Source of the DNA: Tragulus kanchil
Taxonomy: Eukaryota > Chordata > Mammalia > Artiodactyla > Tragulidae
Length of the DNA stretch: 64,000 nucleotides
Assembly: GCA_022376925.1 (NCBI GenBank)
Contig: JAIOJX010000005.1
Span: 15,652,501-15,716,500, forward strand
Direction of reading: 5' to 3'
Below, one piece after another: positions 46,821 through 58,896 of the stretch. The position numbers and the translations under genes are program-made. Position 1 is the stretch's first letter. Each line of letters begins with the position of its first letter. The notes beneath the pieces are model-generated. The model was not told the origin of the DNA and did no database searches. It saw nothing but the letters and a program-made list of their open reading frames with translations.

Positions 46821-47028
46821 GGGCTTCCCTGGTGGCTTAGTGGTTAAGAATGCTGCATTGCAGAGACACAGGTTCGATCCCTGGGTTGGGAAGATCCCCT
46901 GGAGAAGGAAATAGCTACCTACTCCACTATTCTTGCCTGGGAAATCCCCTGGACAGAGGAGCCTAGCGGACTACAGTCCATGGGGTCATAAAAGAGTTTG
47001 GACAGGACTTAGCCACTAAACCAGCAAC
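46821..47028 (+). mobile_element. Bov-tA SINE, full length
   Basis: The GGGCTTCCCTGGTGGCTTAG head is followed by GGTTCGATCCCTGGGTTGGG and the Bov-A unit ending GGACAGGACTTAGCCACTAA. Confidence 0.92.
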
Positions 47029-47699
47029 TGCCCCCCTCCCCTCGCCCCCCCTTAACTTATAACGTGACTATGAATAATGCTACTCTCTTACCTACTCCAT
47101 AAACATACACTGACAAATAAATGAATGAATAAACGCCATTTAACAGCTCGCCTTCTATTGATCGATTCCCAGTAGGGAATCTCGGAGAGCTTGCCTATTA
47201 AGTGATACTGTGACGTCTTCACACCCCTTTCCCATCCCTCTCGTCTTTTATACTGCTCAGTATGCTCTGCCATTCACTGGTTCATTTGCCTTAAGAATTC
47301 TCTTCGAATACAACCGCCTGCTCCTCCCCAGAACTTTGGCTTCAGAACTGCGTCTCTCTTGAGAACGGAGGCCCGGGGCATGCTCAGTACCCACAGCCAG
47401 GTGAAATTAACTGCCCTTGCCCTGACGAGGGCCCCTGACAGGTGGGCCTAAGTGCAACTAATGGGGACGTCTACGTGTTTAAAACAATGAAATGGAAGGA
47501 GCTATTTTGGGAAAATGAGACTGACTGGCAGGAGATTCTCTGAGTACAGTCAACGTCAACTCTCGAGTGATGCTGCGATTAAAACAAATGGGCTCGGAGG
47601 TAGGGGATAAACGTCAGTGGTGCCTCAAGGGGGCCAATCAAAGATTTTAAAAGGTGATTTTTTTTTCTTTTTTCTTTTTTTTCCCCGAAATGGGCCAGC

Positions 47700-48390
47700 C
47701 CAAGAATTTCAAGAATCGCGTTCGCGACTCCAAAGAGAGCGCGTTTCTGGGGAAGGGAAGGCTGGGGAGAAGGGGCCACCGCTCCCCGGAATAAACAGCA
47801 GGGGGAGAAGGGGAGCGCGGAGAGCGGCGGGAGGGGATGGGAAGGCAGCATCAGGGGCGAGGGCCGGAGGAGGGGCCTCGAGCCGCGCGCGGGGGCTGGT
47901 AGCCCCGAGACCCGAATGCGCCCGGGTACCTGGAGCTGCAGCCTGGAGAAGCTGACAGCGGACCCCCAGCCCCGCCCGCGCCCTGCCGCTCGCAGTCCCC
48001 GGCCCCGGGCTCCGACCTGGCGCGCACGGTAAGGAGGGGTGCAGGGTGCGGGGTGCTGCGCTCGCCCCGGGGCTCGCTGCCGGGCCAGGTGCCCGCTCGG
48101 CCTCCCCAGGCTGACACCGCCCGCGCCCTCCCGCGCCCCCTCCCAGGTCCCCTGGGCGCCGGGCTGAGCCCCGGGCGCTCAGCCCCTCGCCTCCTCTCCG
48201 CCCTCGCCCCTCTTTTTTTCCCTCTTCGCCCCGGGGCAGCTCCGAAGCCTCGCGCCCCTGGCCCGGGGCAAGAGGGGAGAGGCGGAGGGGGGCCGGGGGC
48301 TGAAACCGTGCACCCTGCCCAGGTGGGTGGCGCATACGCGGGCGCACGGGTTTCCCCTGGCGTCTGCCGTCGTTTTCAGGCTGAGATCAC
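47700..48390 (+). promoter_or_regulatory. Second CpG island, unassigned promoter candidate
   Basis: About 700 bases rich in CpG and GC stand out from AT-rich flanks, about 16 kb upstream of the DEK promoter. On the plus strand a consensus donor GTAAGG follows position 48028. Another possible exon at 48380-48464 has a pyrimidine-rich acceptor ending TTTTCAG and a donor GTAGGT. Open frames across the island are Pro/Arg/Gly/Ala-rich and resemble no protein I know. It may be the first exon of a lncRNA or of the next plus-strand gene (RNF144B in human order), but no RNF144B coding sequence is seen here. Confidence 0.5.
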
Positions 48391-48464
48391 TCTTCTTCCA
48401 AAACAGACCCTCCTCCCGTTGTGTGACTGTTCTAACTCCGGGAAGATGTTAAGCCCAGGTCAAG
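48380..48464 (+). other. Candidate exon downstream of the second CpG island
   Basis: The 85-base segment is bounded by a good acceptor (polypyrimidine then CAG) and a good donor (CAAG followed by GTAGGT). It contains one ATG followed by six open codons to the donor. This is a splice-signal prediction only; chance occurrence is possible. Confidence 0.3.
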
Positions 48465-48551
48465 GTAGGTGTGACCCGGCCTCTCTTGGGTATCTGCCCC
48501 AAGCCGTGACTGAGATTCTTTGGTTTTATTTTTCCTGAAAATTAAACACAG

Positions 48552-50830
48552 TGATAAATTTACAAGGTCTTCGGGGTGACTGCGGGGCTGGAACTTTATC
48601 CCAGTTTAAAGGAATAACTCTTACTCGGGCGCCGAGGTCCTGATTAAAAGGTTGCAATGTGAGGGCGTGCGCGCGCAGGCTTCCGTGTATTTAACATGTA
48701 CTCCGGTGACTGCGCTGCGCTCTCCCTCGTAATTCCCTGAAAAATGTCGTATCTCCTTATGAGAAGGAGAGTAGCCACCCAGCTGTTGGTAAACATCAAC
48801 CGAAAATCGTAGTGTGAATAGGGAATGAAAACAGGGAAAGCTGGTTCCCTTGAAGTCGCTGAATTGGGTGCAGTGTCATTGGTTTTGAGACGGCAGTTTG
48901 GGGCTGGGAGGGTAAACGTTCTGAAATTTCAGACATAGGATGGAGAGAAATACTGAGAACCCTTGTTAAAGAGTTAGCTTTTAAACATCAACTCTTAAGA
49001 TGTCAGAACTGCTGCACAAGTACTCTGGGAATTAGACCGAGAGAACTAGACCGAGGCCTATCCTCCTGGGAATAGCCTCCTTCATTGGTCTTGTGTTGGC
49101 TGACTTTCCCTGACCACTGGCAGTTTTGCTTGATGATTCTTTGAAGGCTAAAGACCCAAATGAAGTATATCTCTAGGAACTAAAAGAGGAATTATCCTAT
49201 AAATTGGTGGAGGTCTCATTTACATTCCTCATGATATGAACCAAGCTCTTCTCTCCTGACTTGGTTAAGAGTGCAAATTATATTGTATATACTACTTCTC
49301 CATCTCAAAACGTCTCATAGATATTCACCATTTCATGTCTGTACCTGAACCATTCTAAGTTGCTGACAAACTCTGAGTGTACCTGCTAGGGAAAATAGAG
49401 ATGTGTATTTGTCTTGTGAAAACTTGACATGTAGGGCTATTTTTTTTTTTGAATACCATGAAATAAGGTATAATGGTAAATCATACCACATTTTATGAAA
49501 TGAGATGCTTGTGATGAAACAGGAATAGTTTGATACCTTGATACTTACTTTCAAGGATATTAAGTTCAAGCAGGCTACTAAAGCATTTTGAACTTTCAGA
49601 GTCACTGTCTAGGTATTGAGCCAGTGCGATTGTTTTCCTGGCAAACTTTTCTCTTTTCTAAAATTAACTTTCCCTAGGAAAAATAGTGTTGATAAATTTA
49701 CAAGGTCTTCGGGTGACTGCGGGGCTGGAACTTTATCCCAGTTTAAAGGAATAACTCTTACTCGGGCGCCGAGGTCCTGATTAAAAGGTTGCAATGTGAG
49801 GGCGTGCGCGCGCAGGCTTCCGTGTATTTAACATGTACTCCGGTGACTGCGCTGCGCTCTCCTCGTAATTCCCTGAAAATGTCGTATCTCCTTATGAGAA
49901 GGAGAGTAGCCACCCAGCTGTTGGTAAACATCAACCGAAAATCGTAGTGTGAATAGGGAATGAAAACAGGGAAAGCTGGTTCCCTTGAAGTCGCTGAATT
50001 GGGTGCAGTGTCATTGGTTTTGAGACGGCAGTTTGGGGCTGGGAGGGTAAACGTTCTGAAATTTCAGACATAGGATGGAGAGAAATACTGAGAACCCTTG
50101 TTAAAGAGTTAGCTTTTAAACATCAACTCTTAAGATGTCAGAACTGCTGCACAAGTACTCTGGGAATTAGACCGAGAGAACTAGACCGAGGCCTATCCTC
50201 CTGGGAATAGCCTCCTTCATTGGTCTTGTGTTGGCTGACTTTCCCTGACCACTGGCAGTTTTGCTTGATGATTCTTTGAAGGCTAAAGACCCAAATGAAG
50301 TATATCTCTAGGAACTAAAAGAGGAATTATCCTATAAATTGGTGGAGGTCTCATTTACATTCCTCATGATATGAACCAAGCTCTTCTCTCCTGACTTGGT
50401 TAAGAGTGCAAATTATATTGTATATACTACTTCTCCATCTCAAAACGTCTCATAGATATTCACCATTTCATGTCTGTACCTGAACCATTCTAAGTTGCTG
50501 ACAAACTCTGAGTGTACCTGCTAGGGAAAATAGAGATGTGTATTTGTCTTGTGAAAACTTGACATGTAGGGCTATTTTTTTTTTTGAATACCATGAAATA
50601 AGGTATAATGGTAAATCATACCACATTTTATGAAATGAGATGCTTGTGATGAAACAGGAATAGTTTGATACCTTGATACTTACTTTCAAGGATATTAAGT
50701 TCAAGCAGGCTACTAAAGCATTTTGAACTTTCAGAGTCACTGTCTAGGTATTGAGCCAGTGCGATTGTTTTCCTGGCAAACTTTTTTTCTTTTCTAAAAT
50801 TAACTTTCCCCTAGGAAAAATAGTGTTGAT
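48552..50830 (+). repeat. Tandem duplication O (copies 48552-49692 and 49690-50830)
   Basis: Offset 1135-1138. Differences are homopolymer-type (CGGGGTGAC/CGGGTGAC, CTCCCTCG/CTCCTCG). It begins just right of the second CpG island. Confidence 0.93.
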
Positions 50831-52682
50831 ACACATGCTTCAGCCAACGGAGTCTAGAAAATACTGCTTTTGAATTTTAAAAGTGACCTTAATTCCCTCC
50901 TGTGCATCTTGTGTTTGCAGCTTATGACACAAAATAGGCAGAAATATTCATTACCTAGTGACAGTCTCAAAGCATCGGCTTAATGAGGGGAGTTGTGGAC
51001 AGAGTACAACACTGTGTTACAACATCTGTTGGCTTGAAGAAGATGATTATTATTTTCCTATGGTTTTTGTGTATTTGTGTGTACACTGGATCTGGGACTT
51101 ACATAATTATGTATATATACGTAACACATGTTTTTAATAGGAATGAAAACCCACAATATTTTTCCTTGTGGCAGAACACTATAAGCATTAGGTTTTGATT
51201 ACTTTTTCATGGAAATTTTAATATGACAGAACCAAAAACTTCAACAAAATAATTCGATAAAGAACTATTTGGAACTGAAGGCCTTTTTTTTTTTTTTTTA
51301 AACTGAAGGCCTTTTTCATGAAAGATGTTTGTCACTGAGCAGTTCTTTGTGAGCGAGTAGGGATGGTAGATCCAATTCTGGCAACCTCAAGGCAGTGGAT
51401 GATTAGACTCTGCTACTCTTCTGCAGACCTTTAATTTAGTCTGTAACTTGATGCTTCACTGACCCCACACACTCCCTGCCACGCTAGCTCACCCAGGAAT
51501 TGCTGGCACTCCGGGTTAAATTTTTTCCCTTCCCATCAATTAGAACGTTTGCCTTGGTTGCAGAATGCAGTTCCATTTCATGTCTGTACCTGAACCATTC
51601 TAAGTTGCTGACAAACTCTGAGTGTACCTGCTAGGGAAAATAGAGATGTGTATTTGTCTTGTGAAAACTTGACATGTAGGGCTATTTTTTTTTTTGAATA
51701 CCATGAAATAAGGTATAATGGTAAATCATACCACATTTTATGAAATGAGATGCTTGTGATGAAACAGGAATAGTTTGATACCTTGATACTTACTTTCAAG
51801 GATATTAAGTTCAAGCAGGCTACTAAAGCATTTTGAACTTTCAGAGTCACTGTCTAGGTATTGAGCCAGTGCGATTGTTTTCCTGGCAAACTTTTTCTCT
51901 TTTCTAAAATTAACTTTCCCCTAGGAAAAATAGTGTTGATACACATGCTTCAGCCAACGGAGTCTAGAAAATACTGCTTTTGAATTTTAAAAGTGACCTT
52001 AATTCCCTCCTGTGCATCTTGTGTTTGCAGCTTATGACACAAAATAGGCAGAAATATTCATTACCTAGTGACAGTCTCAAAGCATCGGCTTAATGAGGGG
52101 AGTTGTGGACAGAGTACAACACTGTGTTACAACATCTGTTGGCTTGAAGAAGATGATTATTATTTTCCTATGGTTTTTGTGTATTTGTGTGTACACTGGA
52201 TCTGGGACTTACATAATTATGTATATATACGTAACACATGTTTTTAATAGGAATGAAAACCCACAATATTTTTCCTTGTGGCAGAACACTATAAGCATTA
52301 GGTTTTGATTACTTTTTCATGGAAATTTTAATATGACAGAACCAAAAACTTCAACAAAATAATTCGATAAAGAACTATTTGGAACTGAAGGCCTTTTTTT
52401 TTTTTTTTTAAACTGAAGGCCTTTTTCATGAAAGATGTTTGTCACTGAGCAGTTCTTTGTGAGCGAGTAGGGATGGTAGATCCAATTCTGGCAACCTCAA
52501 GGCAGTGGATGATTAGACTCTGCTACTCTTCTGCAGACCTTTAATTTAGTCTGTAACTTGATGCTTCACTGACCCCACACACTCCCTGCCACGCTAGCTC
52601 ACCCAGGAATTGCTGGCACTCCGGGTTAAATTTTTTCCCTTCCCATCAATTAGAACGTTTGCCTTGGTTGCAGAATGCAGTT
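50463..52682 (+). repeat. Tandem duplication P (copies 50463-51572 and 51573-52682)
   Basis: Offset 1110, chained to O, so about 360 bases exist three times (49328, 50463 and 51573). Each copy holds an internal repeat AACTGAAGGCCTTTTT separated by a T-run. Confidence 0.93.
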
Positions 52683-53584
52683 GCATTTTTAGCTCAGTAT
52701 TCTAAGAAATACCTTTAGCCACCGAGAGAGTAGACTTAGGGCAGCGTTGATCACAAATGGCCTTATTTAATAGTGCTATGTTAATTCCTCAGTGATTCAC
52801 CTTTATAGAAATAATTGAGTCACAAGGCATTAAAACTGAAAGGCACTTTAGAAGCCATCTAGACTCTAATCATGTCTTTCTACAGATGAATGCTGATGCA
52901 GTCGTTGCCGTAATCCAAACTTGGGGGATCGTTATTATGTTTCATATTCTTTTCATAGACATTACATTTTATATTCTTTCTAGTTCTTGTAGTAGGGAGG
53001 ACTTTGCTCTTTGGAAATGGATTGCTTTACAACTTCAGTGATGTAGGGATAGCAGTAAAGTAAGCTACAAATCTCTGATTTCCACTGAAACTCAAAACAT
53101 GACCTTAAGGACAGTGTTGGAAGATTGCAAAGGCAGTGAATTCTTGTAAACTAGTATGCTGTGTTTTTCATACCTTTGGATGTGGTCTATTTCAAGTGAT
53201 TGACAGACAAAAAGGAGTACCCTAAGAAAGATGAGGTTACAGAGAGGAGTAAGGTGGTGGAATGTGTGCAGAGCATGACTTAACTAAATCAGCAAATCGT
53301 TTAGAAATGGTTGGCTTTCAGACCCCTCCCCAGAGAGTTTATTCTGAAATAGTGGGTACAATCACTGGAATTTCCAACCCCCTCAGACTGACTTAAATAA
53401 GGCTTGACTTTTGGAAGTTTCACTTCTTGATGTTTCAGGATCTTCTGTCTTAAAAATGTCTCTTCCCAAGTTCCTAGGGTTGAAGATTTCCAGAAGAGTT
53501 TATCCTGATACATAGGCACAGAAAGGATTGTATCCAATCGAAAGAAACCGTGTAGATTCTAGGGAAATACTCTTGCTAGTGGTA

Positions 53585-54060
53585 CAACTAGGTACCATTT
53601 ATTGATTGAGGTACTTTATATACATTAAAATGTATTTGCAGGGCTTCCCTTGTGGTCCAGTGGGTAAAGAGTCCGCCTTGCAAGTGCAGGGGGCACCGGT
53701 TTGATCCCTGGCCCGGGAAGATCCCACATGCTGAGGAGCAGCTGGACCAGTGTGTCCAATGACGAGCCAGCGCGCTGGAGCGTATGTGCCCAGAGTCAGT
53801 GCTCTGCATTGAGAGAGACCACTTCAATGGGACGCCCATACAGGCTGAAGAATAGATGGATGCAAAGTAAATTTTACAAAATCAATAAAAGAGGCCAGAA
53901 TTTAAAAAAAAAAAAAAAGTATTTTCATAGCCCTATTGGATAAGCATTATTGTCCCCTTTATATAGATATGTGACTCAGAGAAGTTAAGCTTCTTAATCA
54001 TAGACACATAGCTCTGTAAGCTGTTGATTGAATCTATAGGTGATAGTATGCTAATTTGGG
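53585..54060 (-). mobile_element. MIR element split by a younger SINE
   Basis: The left piece (ACCATTTATTGATTGAGGTA to about 53640) and the right piece (TAGCCCTATTGGATAAGCAT to about 54050) join into one reversed MIR once the SINE at 53641-53918 is removed. Confidence 0.65.
53641..53920 (+). mobile_element. tRNA-derived SINE inside MIR
   Basis: GGGCTTCCCTTGTGGTCCAG head, GGCCCGGGAAGATCCCACAT, and an A-rich tail. Flanks TGTATTTGCA and AGTATTTTCA resemble a decayed target duplication. Confidence 0.85.
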
Positions 54061-54297
54061 GATATCTGGCAGATTTCCTAATTCTGCAAAGATTTTATGA
54101 AGTCTTTACTTGCCTTTATATGTCAGTGTAGGTGTCTTCAGTGTGTGTGGCGTTCATCATTCTTACATAGATATAATGACTACAGATAATGACTACATTG
54201 AAAATATGTGTACCTAAGTATATAATTAATCCTCAACTGTCAGGATGCTTTCGAAAATAGATTCTTTATAATTTTATGACAGTTTGGTGCTTCACAT

Positions 54298-54354
54298 CTA
54301 GTTGCTACACTAGTTGACTAGTTGACTAGCAACTAGTTGACTAGTTGCTACACT
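54298..54354. repeat. Short interleaved repeat of CTAGTTG units
   Basis: CTAGTTGCTACACT occurs at both ends (about 54298 and 54341), with several TAGTTGACTAG units between and the palindrome CAACTAGTTG in the middle. It may fold into a small cruciform; no known family. Confidence 0.6.
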
Positions 54355-54511
54355 CTCCATTGCTGTCTATAAGTGATTCTCTGTTACACCGAACCGTTTC
54401 CTTCAAGGTTTTTTAGAAATTCTGCTTTCCAATGTCATCCTGGCAGAGCAGTTATAAATTAGAATGTATATTCCTTCACTAAATTTTCTTTTAAGTCTCC
54501 TTTATATTACA

Positions 54512-55115
54512 GTTGTTGTTCAGTTATTAAGTTGTGACCAGCTCTTTGCAACTCCATGAATGGCAGCACACAAGGCTTCCCTGTCCTTCAGTATCTCCCA
54601 GAGTTTGCTCCAACTCATGTCCATTGAGTGTGTGATGCAATCAAACCATCTTGTCTTCTGTTGCTCCCTTCTCCTCCTGCCCTCAATTTTCCCCAGCATC
54701 AGGGTCTTTTCTAATAAGTTGACTCTTCACATCAGGTGACCAAAATATTGGAGCTTCAGCTTCAGAATCAGTCTTTGCAATGGATATTCAGGGTTGATCT
54801 CCTTTAAGATTGACTAGTTTGATCTCCTTGGTATCCAAGAGACTCTTGAGAATTTTCTCGAACACCACAGTTCAAAAGCATCAGTTCTTCGGTGCTCATC
54901 CTTTATGGTCCACCTTTCACATCTGTATGTGACTATTGGAAAAACCAGAGCTTTGACTATGTGGACCTTAGCTGGCAAAATGATGTCTCTGCTTTTTTTT
55001 TCTTTATTATTTATTTTTTGATTTTTTAATTGAAAGATAATAGCTATGTCTCTGCTTTTCAATATGCTAAGTTTGTCATAGCTTTTCTTTCAAGGATGTT
55101 CAGTTTGCTTGATTT
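54512..55115 (-). mobile_element. BovB (RTE) LINE 3' fragment
   Basis: The minus strand translates in part to VKALVFPIVTYRCERWT and EHRRTDAFELWC, the C-terminal end of the BovB reverse-transcriptase polyprotein. The plus-strand text carries the typical BovB 3' wording (CAGCATCAGGGTCTTTTC and so on). The element is 5'-truncated and mutated. A short insertion interrupts it at about 54997-55046. Confidence 0.9.
54983..55060 (-). mobile_element. Very short L1-like insertion with 14-base target duplication inside BovB
   Basis: ATGTCTCTGCTTTT occurs at 54983-54996 and again at 55047-55060. Between them is about 50 bases beginning with T-rich sequence and ending AATTGAAAGATAATAGCT, like the reversed 3' end of an artiodactyl L1. 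This fits a severely 5'-truncated retrotransposition. Confidence 0.6.
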
Positions 55116-55704
55116 TGAAGGTATGTAGGTAATTACATTGCCTTTTCTAGGAATTCCATTTCAAGACAGTGTAGGGATAATTTACAAAATATTTGTTATG
55201 AAAACAAGCTTTAGTTTGAGAAGATTGAGTCATTGGCCTATAAGGAATATTTCTTACTGCGTGTGGCACACAGAGAGCTATTTAGCAGTAAGTTTTACCT
55301 TTAGTTTCATAAATGTGTTTTAATCAACTTCTTTTGACTTTTGGTATTTGCTCTATCTGATCAACAGTAAGCCCTACATATATTGGGGAAGAATTGTGTC
55401 CTTAAAGTTTAACCTTGAGGCTTCTGCCCCAGGAGAGACTCTCTGCGCTTATGGAAGGCATTCTTTCCTTCTGTACAGTTTCTTCCATGTCCCCAGAGGT
55501 AGACATTGTTCTCTGCCTTCAGCTGGTTCTTAGACAATCTCTGTGAACCTTTCAAAAGTCTCCACTGCAAGGTCTAGTACAAAGAGCACTGTCGTGGCCG
55601 TAACGTTCATACAACTGAGTTTATGGGTCTGCACGTCGGGACTGTTGCAGCTCATGCAGCCCTGTGCTCACCTCTGCCCCCTCTTGGGAAGTGCAGAAGT
55701 GCTT

Positions 55705-55972
55705 CAGGAATTTTTTCTTTATGGCCACTTCTATTGATCTTTCATTTATTATTTATCTTTGTTCTTTGGCCTGTGTGGGCCTCCCATCGCAGTGGCCTCT
55801 CTCGTTGCAGAGCACTGGCTCTGGGTGCATGTGCTCCAGAGCTCCGGCTTGGTCGTTGGACACATCAGTCCAGCTGCTCCGCAGCACATGGGATCTTCCC
55901 AGGCCAGGGATCGAACCAGCGCCCCTTGCACTGCAAGGCAGCGTCCTTACCCACTGAACCAGGGAAGCCCCT
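55705..55972 (-). mobile_element. tRNA-derived SINE
   Basis: The minus-strand head GGGGCTTCCCTGGTTCAGTG ends at about 55972, followed leftward by the standard body. TCAGGAATTTTT and TCAGGAAATTTT flank it. Confidence 0.85.
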
Positions 55973-56861
55973 GCCTCAGGAAATTTTAAATTTTTCAGCA
56001 AGTGCTTGTAACTTCATGTTTCTTTCCCATAGTATTTAACGAGTCCAGACTTATTTCCTTTTTAAAATAATACCCTCCATTAGCATACTTGAGCCACTTG
56101 TCACTATGGAATTGTTTTTTTGGGAAACCATGTGAGCAGAAAAGATAAGTGTATTTGGAATATCGTGTGTAAATATATTTCTGTTTATCAGTAGGCTTAT
56201 GAAAAAGGTTCAGGAGCATGTCAGACCATTGACTAATTTTCCATCTTGGTCCTGGAAAATTCTAAGGAGAAAAAGGATGATTATCAGAGTCACCTCTAAT
56301 CCTACTATCCAGAGATAACTACATCTGATATTCAGGCATAATTCTTCCAGTTTTTGCTCATGAACATAGGTGTGTATGAGTGTCGTTATAGAATTCATAT
56401 GATTTTTCCCCACACATTCTTTATATTTACTTAAAAAAATTAACAATAGGTCACAGGAATTGCCCATGCTATTCAACAGTTTTCTTTATCTGTCTGGACC
56501 GTATTTGATTTGCTCACATTTCTTCTGATAGATTAAAAGATAGAGGGCATATCTTTAAAAATTCAACTATAGCTGCCTTTAAGATATTTGCTTGTATTTT
56601 GAATATATATGTGAGCTTGTTTTCCCTAATCAATGCCAGAAGAAATGGTATTTATCAACTTTATTAGGTGAGAAGTTAGACATGATTGCTACTTTTCTGC
56701 AGCTCGGGCATTTCCTAGATTTTTGTTGGTATAATCTACGGTTATTAAAATTAAATTTATTATCCTTAATAAATGCTGAAATTATTTTCTACTTAAGGAC
56801 TTTGGACATTTTCTTTAAGGTTTCTGCCTATACTGATCAAGTTTATTCAAACTTAATTCTT

Positions 56862-57032
56862 TTTTTTTTTTTGAAATTTTTAATTTTACTTATGTATTTG
56901 GCTGAACTGGGTCATAGTTGCGGCGTGTGAACTGTTAGTTGTGGCATGTTGGATCTAGTTCCCTGACCAGGAACCCAGGCCCCTTGCATTGGGAGCCAGA
57001 GTCTTAACCACTGGACTACCGGGGAAGCCCCA
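56862..57032 (-). mobile_element. tRNA-derived SINE (duplicated at 57957-58127)
   Basis: It has TATTTGGCTGAACTGGGTCA, GATCTAGTTCCCTGACCAGG and CCACTGGACTACCGGGGAAG, reversed, with a T-rich tail on the plus strand. Confidence 0.82.
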
Positions 57033-57956
57033 GACTTAATTCTTGAAGTTGCCCTACTGCTCATGTCAGGTTGATAGAATTACGGATCCTCCATCGTTAA
57101 GTTTCTAACATAACAAATTTAATTCTTAAGGAGGCCGTGTGTAGCTGAGAAGCTTTTAAGAAGTTGTTTTCAGGAAACTTTGTATAGATGAGACTCCTTT
57201 TCTGTTCTTTGTGGTTTATATAGAATTTTTGCGTCACAGTCTTTACTCGATGATCTTCAGATATTGCTCAGTGGAATTCTAGCAGTTGGGGTTGCAGAAG
57301 AGAAGTGTGAGGTCTGCCTGATTGTTGTTCTTTGGTAGATAATCTATTTTTCTGTCTCAATGCTTCAAGCATTGTTTTAGGGATCTGGTCTGGCCTCACC
57401 AGTTTCCCTCTCTTCTCGATTGATTCATTTTCATTAACACATACACATAGTCCACTCTCCTATCTTAAAAAAAAATAGGTCCCCCATAACTCTTACAGAT
57501 ATTAAACAGTGGCAGGAAAGAAGGGCTGCTTTATATAGAGCAGCAGTAGACCTTGGTTGCTGATTGGACCTGGCAGATGAGAGAAGGGAAGAATCTTAAG
57601 GTCACTCCCAGGTGACTGTGCTACTTGGTGTCATGGAAGAGGGGCAGGGTTGGGGGGACAGAAGATCGTGGGTTCAGTCCAGAGTGCAGGAGGCTAGACG
57701 GTTTGGGAGCCCTGACTGTATCTTGGATTCTTTCTCTTGTGTGCTTCTAGCTAGGAACCCACCTCTCCCCATCACCCCGCCTCAGCCACTGTCATTTCAT
57801 CCTTCATGGATGGTGCTTAAACCTCGGTTTCTATAATCCTTAAAATTAAATTTATTATCCTTAATAAATGCTGAAATTATTTTCTACTTAAGGACTTTGG
57901 ACATTTTCTTTAAGGTTTCTGCCTATACTGATCAAGTTTATTCAAACTTAATTCTT

Positions 57957-58127
57957 TTTTTTTTTTTGAAATTTTTAATTTTACTTATGTATTTGGCTGA
58001 ACTGGGTCATAGTTGCGGCGTGTGAACTGTTAGTTGTGGCATGTTGGATCTAGTTCCCTGACCAGGAACCCAGGCCCCTTGCATTGGGAGCCAGAGTCTT
58101 AACCACTGGACTACCGGGGAAGCCCCA
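57957..58127 (-). mobile_element. tRNA-derived SINE, duplicate
   Basis: By eye this is identical to 56862-57032. Confidence 0.82.
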
Positions 58128-58896
58128 GACTTAATTCTTGAAGTTGCCCTACTGCTCATGTCAGGTTGATAGAATTACGGATCCTCCATCGTTAAGTTTC
58201 TAACATAACAAATTTAATTCTTAAGGAGGCCGTGTGTAGCTGAGAAGCTTTTAAGAAGTTGTTTTCAGGAAACTTTGTATAGATGAGACTCCTTTTCTGT
58301 TCTTTGTGGTTTATATAGAATTTTTGCGTCACAGTCTTTACTCGATGATCTTCAGATATTGCTCAGTGGAATTCTAGCAGTTGGGGTTGCAGAAGAGAAG
58401 TGTGAGGTCTGCCTGATTGTTGTTCTTTGGTAGATAATCTATTTTTCTGTCTCAATGCTTCAAGCATTGTTTTAGGGATCTGGTCTGGCCTCACCAGTTT
58501 CCCTCTCTTCTCGATTGATTCATTTTCATTAACACATACACATAGTCCACTCTCCTATCTTAAAAAAAAATAGGTCCCCCATAACTCTTACAGATATTAA
58601 ACAGTGGCAGGAAAGAAGGGCTGCTTTATATAGAGCAGCAGTAGACCTTGGTTGCTGATTGGACCTGGCAGATGAGAGAAGGGAAGAATCTTAAGGTCAC
58701 TCCCAGGTGACTGTGCTACTTGGTGTCATGGAAGAGGGGCAGGGTTGGGGGGACAGAAGATCGTGGGTTCAGTCCAGAGTGCAGGAGGCTAGACGGTTTG
58801 GGAGCCCTGACTGTATCTTGGATTCTTTCTCTTGTGTGCTTCTAGCTAGGAACCCACCTCTCCCCATCACCCCGCCTCAGCCACTGTCATTTCATC

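Larger units (their letters stand above)
32263..47690. other. Intergenic region between DEK and the second CpG island
   Basis: No coding exon is recognised on either strand. The content is ancient L2 remnants, SINEs, MER20 pieces, one diverged inverted repeat, a mariner MITE and five tandem duplications. Segments such as 36820-37690 and 42290-43000 show nothing I can name with confidence. Confidence 0.7.

Noticed and set aside
47709..48347. 212-codon minus-strand and 161-codon plus-strand open frames in the second CpG island
   Set aside because: Low-complexity Pro/Arg/Ala/Gly composition, no recognised domain, overlapping each other on opposite strands.
47700..48464. Assignment of the second CpG island to RNF144B
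   Set aside because: Only gene order in human suggests it. No RNF144B coding sequence is visible, so the symbol was not used.
51283..51318. AACTGAAGGCCTTTTT repeated around a T-run as a possible micro-duplication
   Set aside because: It is a short slippage-type repeat that occurs identically in both copies of duplication P and needs no special explanation.
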